Below are positions 51,628 through 60,629 of a stretch of 64,000 bases of DNA, in pieces. Source of the DNA: Armatimonadota bacterium (GTDB lineage Bacteria; Armatimonadota; Fimbriimonadia; Fimbriimonadales; Fimbriimonadaceae). The notes beneath the pieces were generated by a model. It did not search any database. It was not told the origin of the DNA and saw only the letters and a program-made list of their open reading frames with translations. Positions within the stretch are counted from its first letter, which is position 1. The number at the start of each line of letters is the position of its first letter. The position numbers were made by a program, and so were the translations under genes. The stretch is taken from positions 6,065-70,064 of the forward strand of contig JAEVZK010000091.1 in NCBI GenBank assembly GCA_023392285.1, read 5' to 3'.

Positions 51628-51826
51628 CGCAAAAACGCTTGCATCGCCGAAGATCAGGCATTGAAAATTGTTGAAATTTCAGCCATCGCAGTCTGCGAAT
51701 GGCAGATACAACCGAATATGAACGTTTTCCTGCATTTTTCTGCGGTTATTGAAAATGCTAGGTGAAACTCTGATGTGGACTAACAAGTGTCTACCACAAT
51801 GCAAAGGTTGATAGTAGCGCAAACTA

Positions 51827-52453
51827 ATGAGAATTTTAGGAGTTTTGGACGGCAACGACGTGGAGGATTTCGATCTCCGAAAATGGGTTGAATCGGCCGA
51901 ATTCGTCATTGCTGCGGATGGTGCTGCAAACCGGTTGAGCTTGATCGGATCGACGCCTGACCTCATTGTTGGCGACCTAGATTCGGTTTGGCCAGATGTA
52001 CCCGGGCAGCGGTTTCATGTGGTCGACCAAGACCACACCGATTGCGAAAAGCTTCTTGAACAGGTCGCTCGCCAGGGTGCCGATTCGCTGACCCTAATCG
52101 GTGTAGAAGGTGATCGCCTTGATCATGTTTTGGCGACCCTTTCCGCTTGTGCAGCCTCCAATCTTAACGTGAGGCTTGTGCTACGTCGGCAAATCGGCCA
52201 TCTTGTGAGGGGCGCGTTGACGATCGGGTGTCGTCCCGATTCGCTTGTGTCCCTCATGCCGATCACGCCTTGTTCGGGTGTGACGTTCTCCGGTGTGGCG
52301 TGGCCGCTTGCGGGGGCGGATCTCGAGCCGGGCAAACTTGTCAGTGTGTCGAACCGCGCGGTCGAGGAGAAGATCGGCGTCACGATTGCGAGCGGAGTTG
52401 CGCTGCTGCTAACCGAGCGCACGCCGGATCAGGAGTCGGATTGGCACGCGTAA
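51827..52453 (+). CDS. thiN: Thiamine pyrophosphokinase
   Basis: A 208-aa protein of the TPK family, which transfers diphosphate from ATP to thiamine. Landmarks: EFVIAADGAANRLSLIGSTP, DLIVGDLDSV (the substrate Mg-binding DLDS), VVDQDHTDCEKLLEQV (the D-x-x-K/D-T-D motif), LIGVEGDRLDHVLATLSACA (G-x-R-x-D-H). The C-terminal beta domain has VTFSGVAWPLAGADLEPGK. Divergent from dnaA with 244 bases between. Its end overlaps the symporter start by 13 bases. Confidence 0.9.
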   Translation: MRILGVLDGNDVEDFDLRKWVESAEFVIAADGAANRLSLIGSTPDLIVGDLDSVWPDVPGQRFHVVDQDHTDCEKLLEQVARQGADSLTLIGVEGDRLDHVLATLSACAASNLNVRLVLRRQIGHLVRGALTIGCRPDSLVSLMPITPCSGVTFSGVAWPLAGADLEPGKLVSVSNRAVEEKIGVTIASGVALLLTERTPDQESDWHA

Positions 52454-53928
52454 CTTTTCAACCCGCGGACTGGTTCGTATTCTTCCTTTTTGGCTCGGGA
52501 ATACTTGCGCTCGGTTTTTCGGCGAAACTGCGCGATTCGTCCATCTTCCAGTTTCTAACCGCAGGCAGATCGCTCTCGCTTCCTGCATTTGTTGCCACTC
52601 TGGTCACCGTCTGGTACGGAGGAATTCTTGGAATCGGCGAAAGCGTCACCTATTACGGGATCGGAACTTGGCTTCTGTTTGGCGTTCCTTACTACGTTTT
52701 CGCCCTCCTCTACGCCTTCGTGATCGCCCGAAAAGTTCGCCAGTCCGATCAGATTACGATTCCGGAAAGGATCGCGGCGACGTGGGGTCAGACGGCTGGG
52801 CTGACGGCAGCGGTCCTCATCTTCTTCTTGGCCGTGCCCGCGGCGCATGTCTTAATGATCGGCACCCTCTTACAAGCGGTTACCGCGATTCCGCTCCTGC
52901 CCTGTGTTCTCATTGCAACGCTTATAGGGGGAGCCTTTCTGTATAAGGGTGGGCTGCTGGCGGACGTTCGGGTCGGATTTCTGGCCTTCATTCTGATGTA
53001 TGTTGGTTTCGCTTCCATGCTCGTGTTCTGTCTCTCCCATTTCGACATCGCTGCGGTTGGGAGAGACCTCGACGGGAAGCAGCTCCTCAACTGGTCGGGA
53101 GGCAAGGGGATGTTAGTGGTCGTGACTTACTTCATTCTCGGCGCTTGGACCCTCGTCGACCCTGGCTTTCACCAACGAGTGACGAGCGGCAAAACGCCGC
53201 AAACCTCTCGCAATGGAGTGCTGATCGCGGTTGGCTTTTGGCTGCTTTTCGACGTCCTGAGCATCGCGACCGCCCTCTTCGCGGTGTCGCAGTCTCACCC
53301 GCTTCCAGAAGATGGAAAGCTGCTCTACCCCATGTTTGCAGATCAGGTGCTTCCGCCGGGGCTGAAGGCGATCTTCTTCTGCGGAATGATCGGAACGATC
53401 CTGTCCGCGCTGGTTGGCTACACGCTTGTGGGCGGAACGACGGTGGGTCGCGAAATTGTGGGACGCCTGAAGGGAGACATTCAGTCGGTCGAGGTGACGC
53501 GTTGGTCGCGGCTCGCGATTCTCCTGAGCTGCCTTCTTTCTGCTTTTTTGGCGATCAATATCCACAGCGTCGTAAGTCTCTGGTACAGCTGGGGAGGGTG
53601 CATCATCGGCGCGCTGCTTACCCCTGTGATGCTCGCCTATCTCGGGAAAACGAGAATTCCGCCCGGAGTGATCAGCGCCTCGATGGCCATCTCGTTTCTG
53701 GTTAGTCTCGCCTGGCTCGTTTACGGACTCCAAACTAAAAACGAGTTCCTGAACGTCGCTGTAGTAACAGGAGAGGGAGGTTTGTCCGTCAGATCGGAGC
53801 CCGAAGCAGGGGAGCCAGTGAAAGGGAGAACCGATATTCCTCTTGGCACAATGATGCCGGCTTTGGTAGTATCGAGTGCAGTCGTAGGAATCGGAGTCCT
53901 CTTTAGAAGGAGAAAAACACATGGTTGA
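52441..53928 (+). CDS. Sodium/solute symporter (SSS family)
   Basis: 495 aa from the TTG at 52441, selected because AGGAG (52431-52435) lies five bases upstream and the first transmembrane helix (WFVFFLFGSGILALGF) begins at once; it overlaps the thiN end. About 12-13 helices. SSS marks: FLTAGRSLSLPAFVATLVTV with WYGGILGIGESVTYYGIG, SDQITIPERIAATWG, VDPGFHQRVTSGKTPQ, GTILSALVGYTLVGGTTVGR. Family members include PutP and pantothenate or glucose carriers. The link to thiN hints at uptake of thiamine or a precursor, but this is weak. The last ~50 residues are loop and one helix ending in RRRKTHG. Confidence 0.85.
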   Translation: MARVTFQPADWFVFFLFGSGILALGFSAKLRDSSIFQFLTAGRSLSLPAFVATLVTVWYGGILGIGESVTYYGIGTWLLFGVPYYVFALLYAFVIARKVRQSDQITIPERIAATWGQTAGLTAAVLIFFLAVPAAHVLMIGTLLQAVTAIPLLPCVLIATLIGGAFLYKGGLLADVRVGFLAFILMYVGFASMLVFCLSHFDIAAVGRDLDGKQLLNWSGGKGMLVVVTYFILGAWTLVDPGFHQRVTSGKTPQTSRNGVLIAVGFWLLFDVLSIATALFAVSQSHPLPEDGKLLYPMFADQVLPPGLKAIFFCGMIGTILSALVGYTLVGGTTVGREIVGRLKGDIQSVEVTRWSRLAILLSCLLSAFLAINIHSVVSLWYSWGGCIIGALLTPVMLAYLGKTRIPPGVISASMAISFLVSLAWLVYGLQTKNEFLNVAVVTGEGGLSVRSEPEAGEPVKGRTDIPLGTMMPALVVSSAVVGIGVLFRRRKTHG

Positions 53929-54385
53929 CGAGTCAATGGTTGAGCAAGAACACTCGGCAGAAGAGCCGCAGGAGTCGAACTCCGATCATCCCCACGCAGG
54001 AGTAGCGGAAGAAGGGTGGTCGGCCCCCGATGCGGCGAGTTGTCACCTTGCCAAGCTGATTGTCAAGCGTAGCGGCGCGGAGACAGAACTTGAATTCCAC
54101 GTCAATCCGCCCTGCATTATTGGGCGCTTCGATGCGGCGGTAGGGCCGATCGACATCGATCTGGGCTCCATGCCAGAAGGCAACTATGTCTCGCGCAAGC
54201 ATGCGAAGATCGAATGCGACGATGGGACTTGGAAAATCACCGATCTCGGCTCCTCTAACGGGACTTTTCTGCTTCGGGATGATTTCGAAAAGGTCGATAC
54301 CGCTGAACTAAAGGATGGTGACGAAATCGCCTTGGGAAATGCCAGGTTCGTGTTTCACACCGTGGACTCACCCGCTCCCACCTAA
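53921..54385 (+). CDS. FHA-domain protein
   Basis: A 154-aa protein, acidic and unordered for 45 residues, then a forkhead-associated domain: CIIGRFDAAVGPIDIDLGSM, YVSRKHAKIEC (S-R-x-H), WKITDLGSSNGTFL (S-S-N-G-T), ELKDGDEIALGNARFVF. FHA domains bind phosphothreonine peptides, so a Ser/Thr kinase acts elsewhere in the cell. Overlaps the symporter stop by eight bases with AGAAGGAG upstream, so it is coupled to it. Confidence 0.93.
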   Translation: MVDESMVEQEHSAEEPQESNSDHPHAGVAEEGWSAPDAASCHLAKLIVKRSGAETELEFHVNPPCIIGRFDAAVGPIDIDLGSMPEGNYVSRKHAKIECDDGTWKITDLGSSNGTFLLRDDFEKVDTAELKDGDEIALGNARFVFHTVDSPAPT

Positions 54386-54404
54386 GCTCTGGTAACGTGA
54401 TCAG

Positions 54405-55442
54405 ATGAGCGAGCCTTTATCTTATCGTGATGCCGGAGTGGACATCGATGAGGCTCAGCGGGCGCTGAGAGCCATCCAGAAGAGCGTTCAAATGACCCAT
54501 TCTCCCGAAGTGGTGGGGGGCGTCGGTGGATTTGGGGGCCTCTTTCAAGCCAACTTCGAAGACATCGCCAAGCCTTTGTTGGTGAGCAGCATCGACGGGA
54601 TCGGCACGAAGACGAAGGTTGCGGCCATGGTGGGCGAATTCGGCGGACTTGGAAAGGACATTGTCCACCACTGCGTAAACGACATTCTTTGTCAGGGCGC
54701 GAAGCCTTTGTTCTTCCTCGATTATTACGGCTGTAGCAAGTTCGCTGGCCTCCAGTTCGAGGAAATTCTGCACGGCATGTCGGAAGCATGCCGCGATCTC
54801 AACATCAGCCTCATTGGCGGAGAAACCGCTGAGATGCCAGGCGTCTATCACGATGACGAAATCGACATCGTCGGCAGCATCATCGGTGTGGTGGATGCGG
54901 AGCGAAAACTGCCACGCGGCAAGATGAAGCCGGGAGACATCATTGTGGGACTTGAAAGCGATGGCCTGCATACCAACGGTTTCTCTCTCGCCCGAAGAGC
55001 GCTTTTCGAACAGTCGGGAATGTCCGTTCGTGATCCCTTGCCCGAGACTGACCAGACCATTGGCGCAGCTTTGGTAGCTCCTCACCGATGCTACTTCAAG
55101 GCCGTCTATCCCCTGATGCAAAGTGAGTCGGGGATCTTTGCCGCGGCACATATCACCGGCGGAGGCCTTTACGACAATCCTCCGCGGGTCATGCCTTCCG
55201 ACGTTCGCGCGGTGTTTGAGAAACGATCTTGGACGGTTCCTCCGATCTTCAAGCTCATTCAGGCGGCGGGCCGCATCCCTGAACAGGAAATGTATCGAGC
55301 CTTCAACATGGGAATCGGATTCATCTTATTCGTGGATCGCTTTGCAGTTGAGCGGGTGGTGAGCGCTTTAAATGAAGCCGGAGAGCGAGCTCACGTCATT
55401 GGCGAGCTATCGAGCGGCAGTCAGGATATCCAAATCATTTAG
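54405..55442 (+). CDS. purM: Phosphoribosylformylglycinamidine cyclo-ligase
   Basis: A 345-aa AIR synthetase, step five of purine synthesis. Landmarks: LVSSIDGIGTKTKVAAMVGE, DIVHHCVNDILCQGAKPLFF, LDYYGCSKFAG, ISLIGGETAEMPGVYHDDEI, GLESDGLHTNGFSLARRALF, ITGGGLYDNPPRVMP, MYRAFNMGIGFILFV. The ATP-grasp-like dimer signature and length are standard. It follows the FHA gene by 19 bases; the tRNA-Lys gene lies 34 bases downstream. Confidence 0.97.
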   Translation: MSEPLSYRDAGVDIDEAQRALRAIQKSVQMTHSPEVVGGVGGFGGLFQANFEDIAKPLLVSSIDGIGTKTKVAAMVGEFGGLGKDIVHHCVNDILCQGAKPLFFLDYYGCSKFAGLQFEEILHGMSEACRDLNISLIGGETAEMPGVYHDDEIDIVGSIIGVVDAERKLPRGKMKPGDIIVGLESDGLHTNGFSLARRALFEQSGMSVRDPLPETDQTIGAALVAPHRCYFKAVYPLMQSESGIFAAAHITGGGLYDNPPRVMPSDVRAVFEKRSWTVPPIFKLIQAAGRIPEQEMYRAFNMGIGFILFVDRFAVERVVSALNEAGERAHVIGELSSGSQDIQII

Positions 55443-55476
55443 CATTCCTCGCGGGTAAAATCTGCACTCCGACTGT

Positions 55477-55552
55477 GGGTCGGTAGCTCAGTCGGTAGAG
55501 CATCGGCCTTTTAAGCCGTTGGTCCCGGGTTCGAGTCCCGGCCGACCCACCA
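55477..55552 (+). tRNA. tRNA-Lys (anticodon TTT)
   Basis: A 76-base cloverleaf: acceptor GGGTCGG/CCGACCC, D-arm GCTCAGTCGGTAGAGC, anticodon loop CTTTTAA (55508-55514) with TTT at 55510-55512, T-arm CCGGGTTCGAGTCCCGG, and encoded CCA at the 3' end (55550-55552). Confidence 0.97.
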
Positions 55553-55739
55553 TTTTCCAAGAAACTGTGGAATAAGGCTTTTAGCAGCCTTTGAACCTCG
55601 TCTGCCTTCTTGCCGACTGGGGTTGCTTTAAGCATCAAACATGCTTCAACGGAGCTCTATGCCTCCGCTCGTCTTTGCTGCGCACTTTCGCCAGCTTTCT
55701 CAAAAGCGAGTAATTCTGCTGGGTCGATTCGCAGGAAAA

Positions 55740-56222
55740 ATGCGGAAGGAAGGCTTCGTGAGTTCTCGATCCCAAAAACAAAAGCGACGAAGGGGACACG
55801 TCTTCATCGAAATTCTCTTCGCGATTTTCCTACTCGGGCTAGCAGCTACGATCTTGGCTGCGACGATGCCTGTGGCAAACCGGGCTCGAGCCACCGCCGA
55901 TCTGAATAACAAAGCGGTTAGCATGGCTCAGAAGCAGTTGGAGGCGATTCGCGGCCTAGGGTATGCGAATGCGACTCCCGAACAGCTCTTCTCGAATGGC
56001 CTAATCGACACCACCACCCCGAGCGCGACCAACACCTATCCGTTCACCAATTCGGACAGCACGTCTCTGGATAACCCTTCACGCATTCTGCCAAGCGGCA
56101 CCGGAACGGTCAAGGTCGAGCAAGTTGACCTCGACTTGCGACGGGTGACGATTACCGTGAAGTACGTGATGCGGGGCAGCAATCGCACTTTTACTATTGG
56201 AACTCTCATCGCAAACCTATGA
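55740..56222 (+). CDS. Type IV prepilin-like protein (first of a pilin-like operon)
   Basis: About 160 aa from ATG 55740 (CAGGAAA upstream); GTG at 55758 with AAGGAAGG upstream is an alternative that gives a shorter leader. The basic leader KQKRRRG ends at the prepilin peptidase site, G|HVFIE, with Glu at +5, then the hydrophobic helix ILFAIFLLGLAATILAATMP. The C-terminal part is a small beta domain. It resembles PulG/PilV minor pseudopilins. The following gene overlaps by four bases. Confidence 0.8.
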   Translation: MRKEGFVSSRSQKQKRRRGHVFIEILFAIFLLGLAATILAATMPVANRARATADLNNKAVSMAQKQLEAIRGLGYANATPEQLFSNGLIDTTTPSATNTYPFTNSDSTSLDNPSRILPSGTGTVKVEQVDLDLRRVTITVKYVMRGSNRTFTIGTLIANL

Positions 56223-56785
56223 AAAGAAGAATCAACCGTGGAGCGACTCTGGTCGAGGTCACCTTTGCCGCAGCGCTATCAACCGTCGTGCTCTTTGGTG
56301 CAATCAGCTCCTTCCTCAGCGGAATGACTTCCTGGGCACGCGGGCAAGGCCGTATCGATGCTGAAAACGGCAGTCAGCGAGCCACCCGGCAGATTGCACG
56401 AGAGCTCCGCCAAGCAATGTCGGTCGTGGTGGATGCGGACGGCAATGGACTGACTTATCGCATGCCTGCGATGGACACGGGCGGCAGCTTCAAGATGCCG
56501 GTGATTTGGGACAACGTCACTCGCAGGATCTACGTTAGCAACAACTCCATTTATGTGTCCGGCGGCGGCACCGCACGCCGGCTGTGTACCGGAGTGATCG
56601 GTACCGATCCTCAGAGTCCCGGCGGAACCGGTTCCTACAAATTATTTACAGCAGGATCTGGAAGCATCACTCGATCTCTGTCGGTCATGGTGGTCAGCCG
56701 CCAGATCGCAGACAAAAACAATACTGCCGTCAGCCGCAGCCGAGAGACGATCTTCCTGCGCAACATTCCGCAGTTGGTGAAATAA
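56219..56785 (+). CDS. Minor prepilin-like protein (PilW/PulJ type)
   Basis: A 188-aa protein: short basic leader MKRRINRG, cleavage G|ATLVE with Glu at +5, hydrophobic helix VTFAAALSTVVLFGAISSFL, then ARQIARELRQAMSVVVDADG typical of PilW/PulJ-like minor pseudopilins, and a beta-rich end. Starts in a four-base overlap (ATGA) with the upstream prepilin gene. Confidence 0.75.
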   Translation: MKRRINRGATLVEVTFAAALSTVVLFGAISSFLSGMTSWARGQGRIDAENGSQRATRQIARELRQAMSVVVDADGNGLTYRMPAMDTGGSFKMPVIWDNVTRRIYVSNNSIYVSGGGTARRLCTGVIGTDPQSPGGTGSYKLFTAGSGSITRSLSVMVVSRQIADKNNTAVSRSRETIFLRNIPQLVK

Positions 56786-56786
56786 C

Positions 56787-58640
56787 ATGGCACAACGAAC
56801 CAGAACATCGAAACGACGAGGAAGCGCAATGATTACGACCTTTATGGTCGCGGCGTTGCTATCGGTCGGCGGCGTCGCCTTCATCAATAGCGCCACCCAA
56901 GCTACGAGGGACAGCAAGCGCATGTCCTTTGAGGTGAAGACGACTCACCTTTGCGAAGCGGGAACGCAGACGGTGCTTCGCTCGCTTTGGAGACCTTTCA
57001 AGATCACCCAAAAGTTTGACGACCTGGATGACCGTACCAACGGCGCTTCCGAGTCGAATCCACAGGTCAGCATGAGCGGCTCAATCGATGGTGTCGGGAA
57101 GTTTGCGGCTGGCGTCATCTCCTCCTATCAACCCGGAAGCGACAGCTACTCACGATACGTGAAAGTTCGATGCGTCGGCTGGGTCGACTATAACAACAAC
57201 GATGTTGTAGATTCGGGAGAACCGCAGAAGATCGTCGACGTGGTCGCCGTCTACCAACTTGCTCGCAGCCAGGTGTTCGACTACACCTACTTCGTCAACA
57301 ACTACGGTTGGATGAACGGCTTCGGCGCAAACGATCTGATCGTCAATGGCGACATGCGCGCCAACGGAAACTTTGATTTCACCGGCGGGTCTCCGACCGT
57401 AAATGGCTCGGTCATCGCTTCGCTGAACGACAAGCTCAGCCCACCAGCGGCCGGAATCGTCAACACGATGCCGATCAAGTGGAGCAACTCAACTTACGCA
57501 AGTAAGAATGGCACCAATGGCCGGATTCGCCAAGCCTATGACTCTGGCAAGATGGGATCGAAAGGAAGCGATGGTTACGAGAATTGGCGCGACTTCATCT
57601 TCGAGAGCAGCGGCAGTATTGTCAATAACCGTTTAGATGGCGCCATTGCGGCAGATTCGAGTGGAAGTTCCTCTTGGACTCGCACCGGTTCGGGCGACGC
57701 GACTTCAAACATCCTCGATTCGACGCCAACAGAAGAGATCATCATGCCCGACCTGAGCAATCTCTCCTACTATCAGAATCTCAGCAGCACATACCGCGAT
57801 CCCAAGGCGACGTACGAAGACGGGACCGCGAATCCGAATTACGGGGAAAAAGCTTGGATCAAAGTATGGGATCCGACCAAGAAAGGTGGCAAGGGAGACT
57901 ATGTCGATATCACGACGAACGGCAACGTGTCCGGTTCGGCGTCGATGATTGGTACCGCCGATCACCCAATCCTTCTGCACGGTCCGGTCACTTTCTCTCA
58001 GGATGCGGTCATCAAAGGCTATGTCTCGGGTCAAGGGACGCTTTATACCGGCCGGAATGTGCATGTCGTCGGCTCAATTCGATACTCGAATCCTCCGGAT
58101 TTCAGAGGTTCTGATCAGACGGCGATCGACAACGCAAATGAGAAGAAGGACCTCATCGCCCTTGCTGCGCGCGGTTCCGTTATTCTCGGCGACACTTCCA
58201 CCTTTAATGACAGCTATCCGCTCAAGTACATGACGCCACCCTTTACCAAAGGTCGCTATGACGAGAATGGCAATTGGATTCCTCCGTTCGACGCCAAAAC
58301 CGTGGATTCGAGCGGCAAGATGAAGTACCAGTCAACCCTTGGCGACAGCTATATCCATTCGATCAGCGAGAGCGTGAACCAAATCGATGCGATCCTCTAC
58401 ACCAACTTCGTCGGAGGTGGAGACATCGGGACCGGAGGCGGCGGCGTCCAGTTCAACGGATCGATCATCAGTAAGGATGAAGCGATGGTTGTCTTCTCGC
58501 TGCCCATGTACATGAATTACGATTCGCGCATTCGTGAGCGCGCCCTGTCGAAAACACCTTTGATCGATCTCCAACTCCCTCGAAGCCCAGTCATGCTTCG
58601 AAGCTCCTGGCAAGATCGCGGATTTACTCTGAGAAACTAA
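56787..58640 (+). CDS. PilX-like pilus-associated protein, 617 aa
   Basis: The N-terminus RRGSAMITTFMVAALLSVGG is PilX-like (basic, then Gly, then a helix without the +5 Glu), followed by ATRDSKRMSFEVKTTHLCEA, where tested cells show 'A-E-A-G' in PilX. The body (about 200-560) is polar and Asn/Gly/Ser-rich, consistent with a beta-helix (ANDLIVNGDMRANGNFDFTG; GSVIASLNDK). Such proteins sit at the pilus tip and may promote adhesion. Its start is one base after the PilW-like stop; the 161-aa gene begins one base after its own stop. Confidence 0.7.
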   Translation: MAQRTRTSKRRGSAMITTFMVAALLSVGGVAFINSATQATRDSKRMSFEVKTTHLCEAGTQTVLRSLWRPFKITQKFDDLDDRTNGASESNPQVSMSGSIDGVGKFAAGVISSYQPGSDSYSRYVKVRCVGWVDYNNNDVVDSGEPQKIVDVVAVYQLARSQVFDYTYFVNNYGWMNGFGANDLIVNGDMRANGNFDFTGGSPTVNGSVIASLNDKLSPPAAGIVNTMPIKWSNSTYASKNGTNGRIRQAYDSGKMGSKGSDGYENWRDFIFESSGSIVNNRLDGAIAADSSGSSSWTRTGSGDATSNILDSTPTEEIIMPDLSNLSYYQNLSSTYRDPKATYEDGTANPNYGEKAWIKVWDPTKKGGKGDYVDITTNGNVSGSASMIGTADHPILLHGPVTFSQDAVIKGYVSGQGTLYTGRNVHVVGSIRYSNPPDFRGSDQTAIDNANEKKDLIALAARGSVILGDTSTFNDSYPLKYMTPPFTKGRYDENGNWIPPFDAKTVDSSGKMKYQSTLGDSYIHSISESVNQIDAILYTNFVGGGDIGTGGGGVQFNGSIISKDEAMVVFSLPMYMNYDSRIRERALSKTPLIDLQLPRSPVMLRSSWQDRGFTLRN

Positions 58641-58641
58641 C

Positions 58642-59127
58642 ATGAACGCAAAAGCATCATTGATTCTAATGCTCGTTTTGGCGAGCACCCTATCCTTCGG
58701 CTCAATCAAAGATCCACGGAAGAATGTGAAGCTCCGTCCCGAACTTTCACAATCCGAAGTTTCCAAGCAGCAGGCGGACCAGAAGCGTCAAGGCGAGCGA
58801 GGAATCGTGGAGCAGAGAACGGATGAAGTCGATCCGCAATCGACTCAGACGTCTCCAGAGGCTAAGAGTGTGCTCTCAAGCGTCAAACCCAATTCAGGGG
58901 ATGACGACAACTCGCCGTCGTCGAAAAATGTCCTGCAAGGGGCAAACCAAGATCTGGAAGCGAGTGCGGCGGCTCCGGCGAAAACTGCGATGGGGCTGTT
59001 CTGGTGGCTGTTAGCCGCGGTGCTGCTTGTCGCAGGCTTCATTTACGGTTTGAACAAGCTCGCGCCGATGTCGCAACGGGAACAGAAGGCACCGGCCGCT
59101 CCTGGCCCTAAATCCGTTAAGTTCTAA
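58642..59127 (+). CDS. Unknown membrane protein, last gene of the pilin-like operon
   Basis: A 161-aa protein: signal-like N-terminus KASLILMLVLASTLSFG, a polar, Gln/Ser/Asp-rich middle, and a transmembrane helix GLFWWLLAAVLLVAGFIYGL (about 118-137) with a short Pro-rich cytosolic end. No family recognised. Tight spacing to the PilX-like gene suggests a joint role in pilus or pseudopilus assembly. Confidence 0.5.
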   Translation: MNAKASLILMLVLASTLSFGSIKDPRKNVKLRPELSQSEVSKQQADQKRQGERGIVEQRTDEVDPQSTQTSPEAKSVLSSVKPNSGDDDNSPSSKNVLQGANQDLEASAAAPAKTAMGLFWWLLAAVLLVAGFIYGLNKLAPMSQREQKAPAAPGPKSVKF

Positions 59128-59148
59128 ACTCGAGCGGCGCGTCCTTCG

Positions 59149-59170
59149 CCCGCGGGACCCAACCCGCGGG
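59149..59170 (+). terminator. GC-rich hairpin after the pilin-like operon
   Basis: CCCGCGGG (59149-59156) and its copy (59163-59170) pair as an 8-bp stem with a six-base loop. No U run follows, so termination is uncertain. Confidence 0.4.
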
Positions 59171-59232
59171 TGCTTATGGCGCGTTTCGGCGTCATAATAG
59201 AAGAGGAAGCGGCTCGCCGCATCCGGAGATTT

Positions 59233-59487
59233 ATGGGAAGAAGAAGAGCACCTTACAAGCCACAGGACGACAAAGAGAAAGGCATCGAAGTAGAGGGTCA
59301 GGTTCTCGAGAACCTGCCGAACGCACGCTTTCGCGTCAAACTGGATGAAGGTGAACTCGAGATTTTGGCCCATGTGAGCGGGAAGATGCGCATGAACTAT
59401 ATTAGAATTCTTCCCGGCGACCGAGTGCGTGTCGAGCTTTCTCCTTATGATCTAACTCTTGGTCGCATTGTTTACCGATATAAGTAA
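59233..59487 (+). CDS. infA: Translation initiation factor IF-1
   Basis: 84 aa from ATG 59233 (GGAGA upstream). The S1/OB fold is clear: [62 protein letters not shown]-1 binds the ribosomal A site during initiation. The first ~14 residues ([12 protein letters not shown]) are a basic extension not found in the 72-aa E. coli protein. An upstream in-frame start would extend it further but lacks support. It is far from any ribosomal protein operon in this window, next to a CATAAT (about 59197) that may be its own promoter. Confidence 0.95.
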   Translation: MGRRRAPYKPQDDKEKGIEVEGQVLENLPNARFRVKLDEGELEILAHVSGKMRMNYIRILPGDRVRVELSPYDLTLGRIVYRYK

Positions 59488-59585
59488 GCGGCGGCCTCTT
59501 GTTCTTCGATTTATTTCATTCGGTGACGGGTTAATCAGTAAACCATTCCACCAGCCATAAGGGGAGACTGCCGGGTTCTTGTTAT

Positions 59586-60326
59586 CTATGGTCCCTCAGG
59601 GGGCAGCACCGTAAGGACCTTCGCGATGAAGTCGTGGAATTCCGCCATGTAGTTCCTCAGGAACTCCTCAGTCGAGGCGTTGGTTACGGTTCCATCCTCG
59701 GTGATTAGGTCGGGAGTGAAGGTGATGTAGGCCTCAGGCGAGTTCATCTGCGGAGCGTTGAGGAAGCTGAGCACGCTGCGCAGGCTCTGTTGGGCTACGG
59801 CGGTGCCGATGGAACCGGGGGAGGTACCGATCACGGCTGAAGGCTTGCGAGCGAACGAGTTCTTGCCCCACGGCCGGCTGCCCCAGTCGATCGCATTCTT
59901 GAGGCCACCGGGGATGGAGCGATTGTATTCCGGCGTCACGAAGAGAATCGCGTGAGACCTGGCGATCGCGGACTTCAGAGCTTGCGCCTCGGGCGGATAG
60001 TCACCGTCGTAGTCGCTGCTGTAGAGCGAAAGATTCCTGATGGGAATCTCTTCAAACTCCAGCTCTTCCGGTGCGAGACGTACAAGTGCATTGGCGAGGC
60101 GGCGGTTGATGGAAGTCGAGGCAAGGCTGCCAACGAAGTAACCCACTTTGTATTTCATAGAATGATGGTGCTCCGGTGTCACATTAGCATAAATGTTTGG
60201 ATTGTCCGCGATCGCTTCTGTGTAGATGGAAATCGGGTCGCTCGCAGGAAAGCTTTCGCTCAAGGCTTCGTCAAGCCTCTCATCCACCCGTTGCTGGCGG
60301 GTTTCGTTTGCTTTGGATTTAGGCAT
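59586..60326 (-). CDS. NADPH-dependent FMN reductase with N-terminal 'ESFPASDP' extension
   Basis: A 246-aa protein. Residues 57-246 are a flavodoxin-fold NAD(P)H:FMN/quinone reductase: YKVGYFVGSLASTSINRRLA, AILFVTPEYNRSIPGGLKNA and IDWGSRPWGKNSF (the SLR/PEYN-x-S-x-P-G flavin loops). Residues 1-40 carry RVDERLDEALSESFPASDPI, a motif usually found as an independent 50-80-aa protein. An internal ATG at 60158 would give the reductase alone, so the extension could be a fusion or an alternative start. The gene is convergent with infA and divergent from the VOC gene. Confidence 0.85.
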   Translation of the reverse strand: MPKSKANETRQQRVDERLDEALSESFPASDPISIYTEAIADNPNIYANVTPEHHHSMKYKVGYFVGSLASTSINRRLANALVRLAPEELEFEEIPIRNLSLYSSDYDGDYPPEAQALKSAIARSHAILFVTPEYNRSIPGGLKNAIDWGSRPWGKNSFARKPSAVIGTSPGSIGTAVAQQSLRSVLSFLNAPQMNSPEAYITFTPDLITEDGTVTNASTEEFLRNYMAEFHDFIAKVLTVLPPEGP

Positions 60327-60629
60327 GAGTGTTCATCACCTCTTCGATGGCCAAAGCGCCTGCTCTAGGCGGTAGAGAATGGCACGAGAGCCCATGGCAT
60401 GGCATCCAAAGCGGGGTCCGCTCTCGACGAACGAACGGTAACCGCTCCAAGAGGGAGACTGATGTCAGGGAAGGCATGGGGTCGAGCGTATCTGCACGTG
60501 TTTTGGCGTAGTCGCTATACTGTACATGATCCTTTCACTCGCCAGATGAGGGAAGATTCTGCGAATCCAAGGACCGCTATAAGTTGCGATAAGGAGACGC
60601 GAAACAACAACGCAGGAGTCGATCGAGCC
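60327..60629 (+). promoter_or_regulatory. Divergent intergenic region between FMN reductase and VOC genes
   Basis: About 300 bases with no gene I accept; an in-frame extension of the VOC ORF back to 60399 has no protein-like pattern. A TATACT at 60516-60521 could be the -10 of the rightward promoter, giving a leader of about 100 bases. No operator palindrome stood out. Confidence 0.35.

Noticed and set aside
51583..51826. Replication origin beside dnaA
   Set aside because: No cluster of DnaA boxes, no AT-rich repeat block; best matches are 6-7 of 9 positions.
60399..60629. N-terminal extension of the VOC protein
   Set aside because: The extra 77 residues are not protein-like and the conserved VOC fold begins just after the ATG at 60630.
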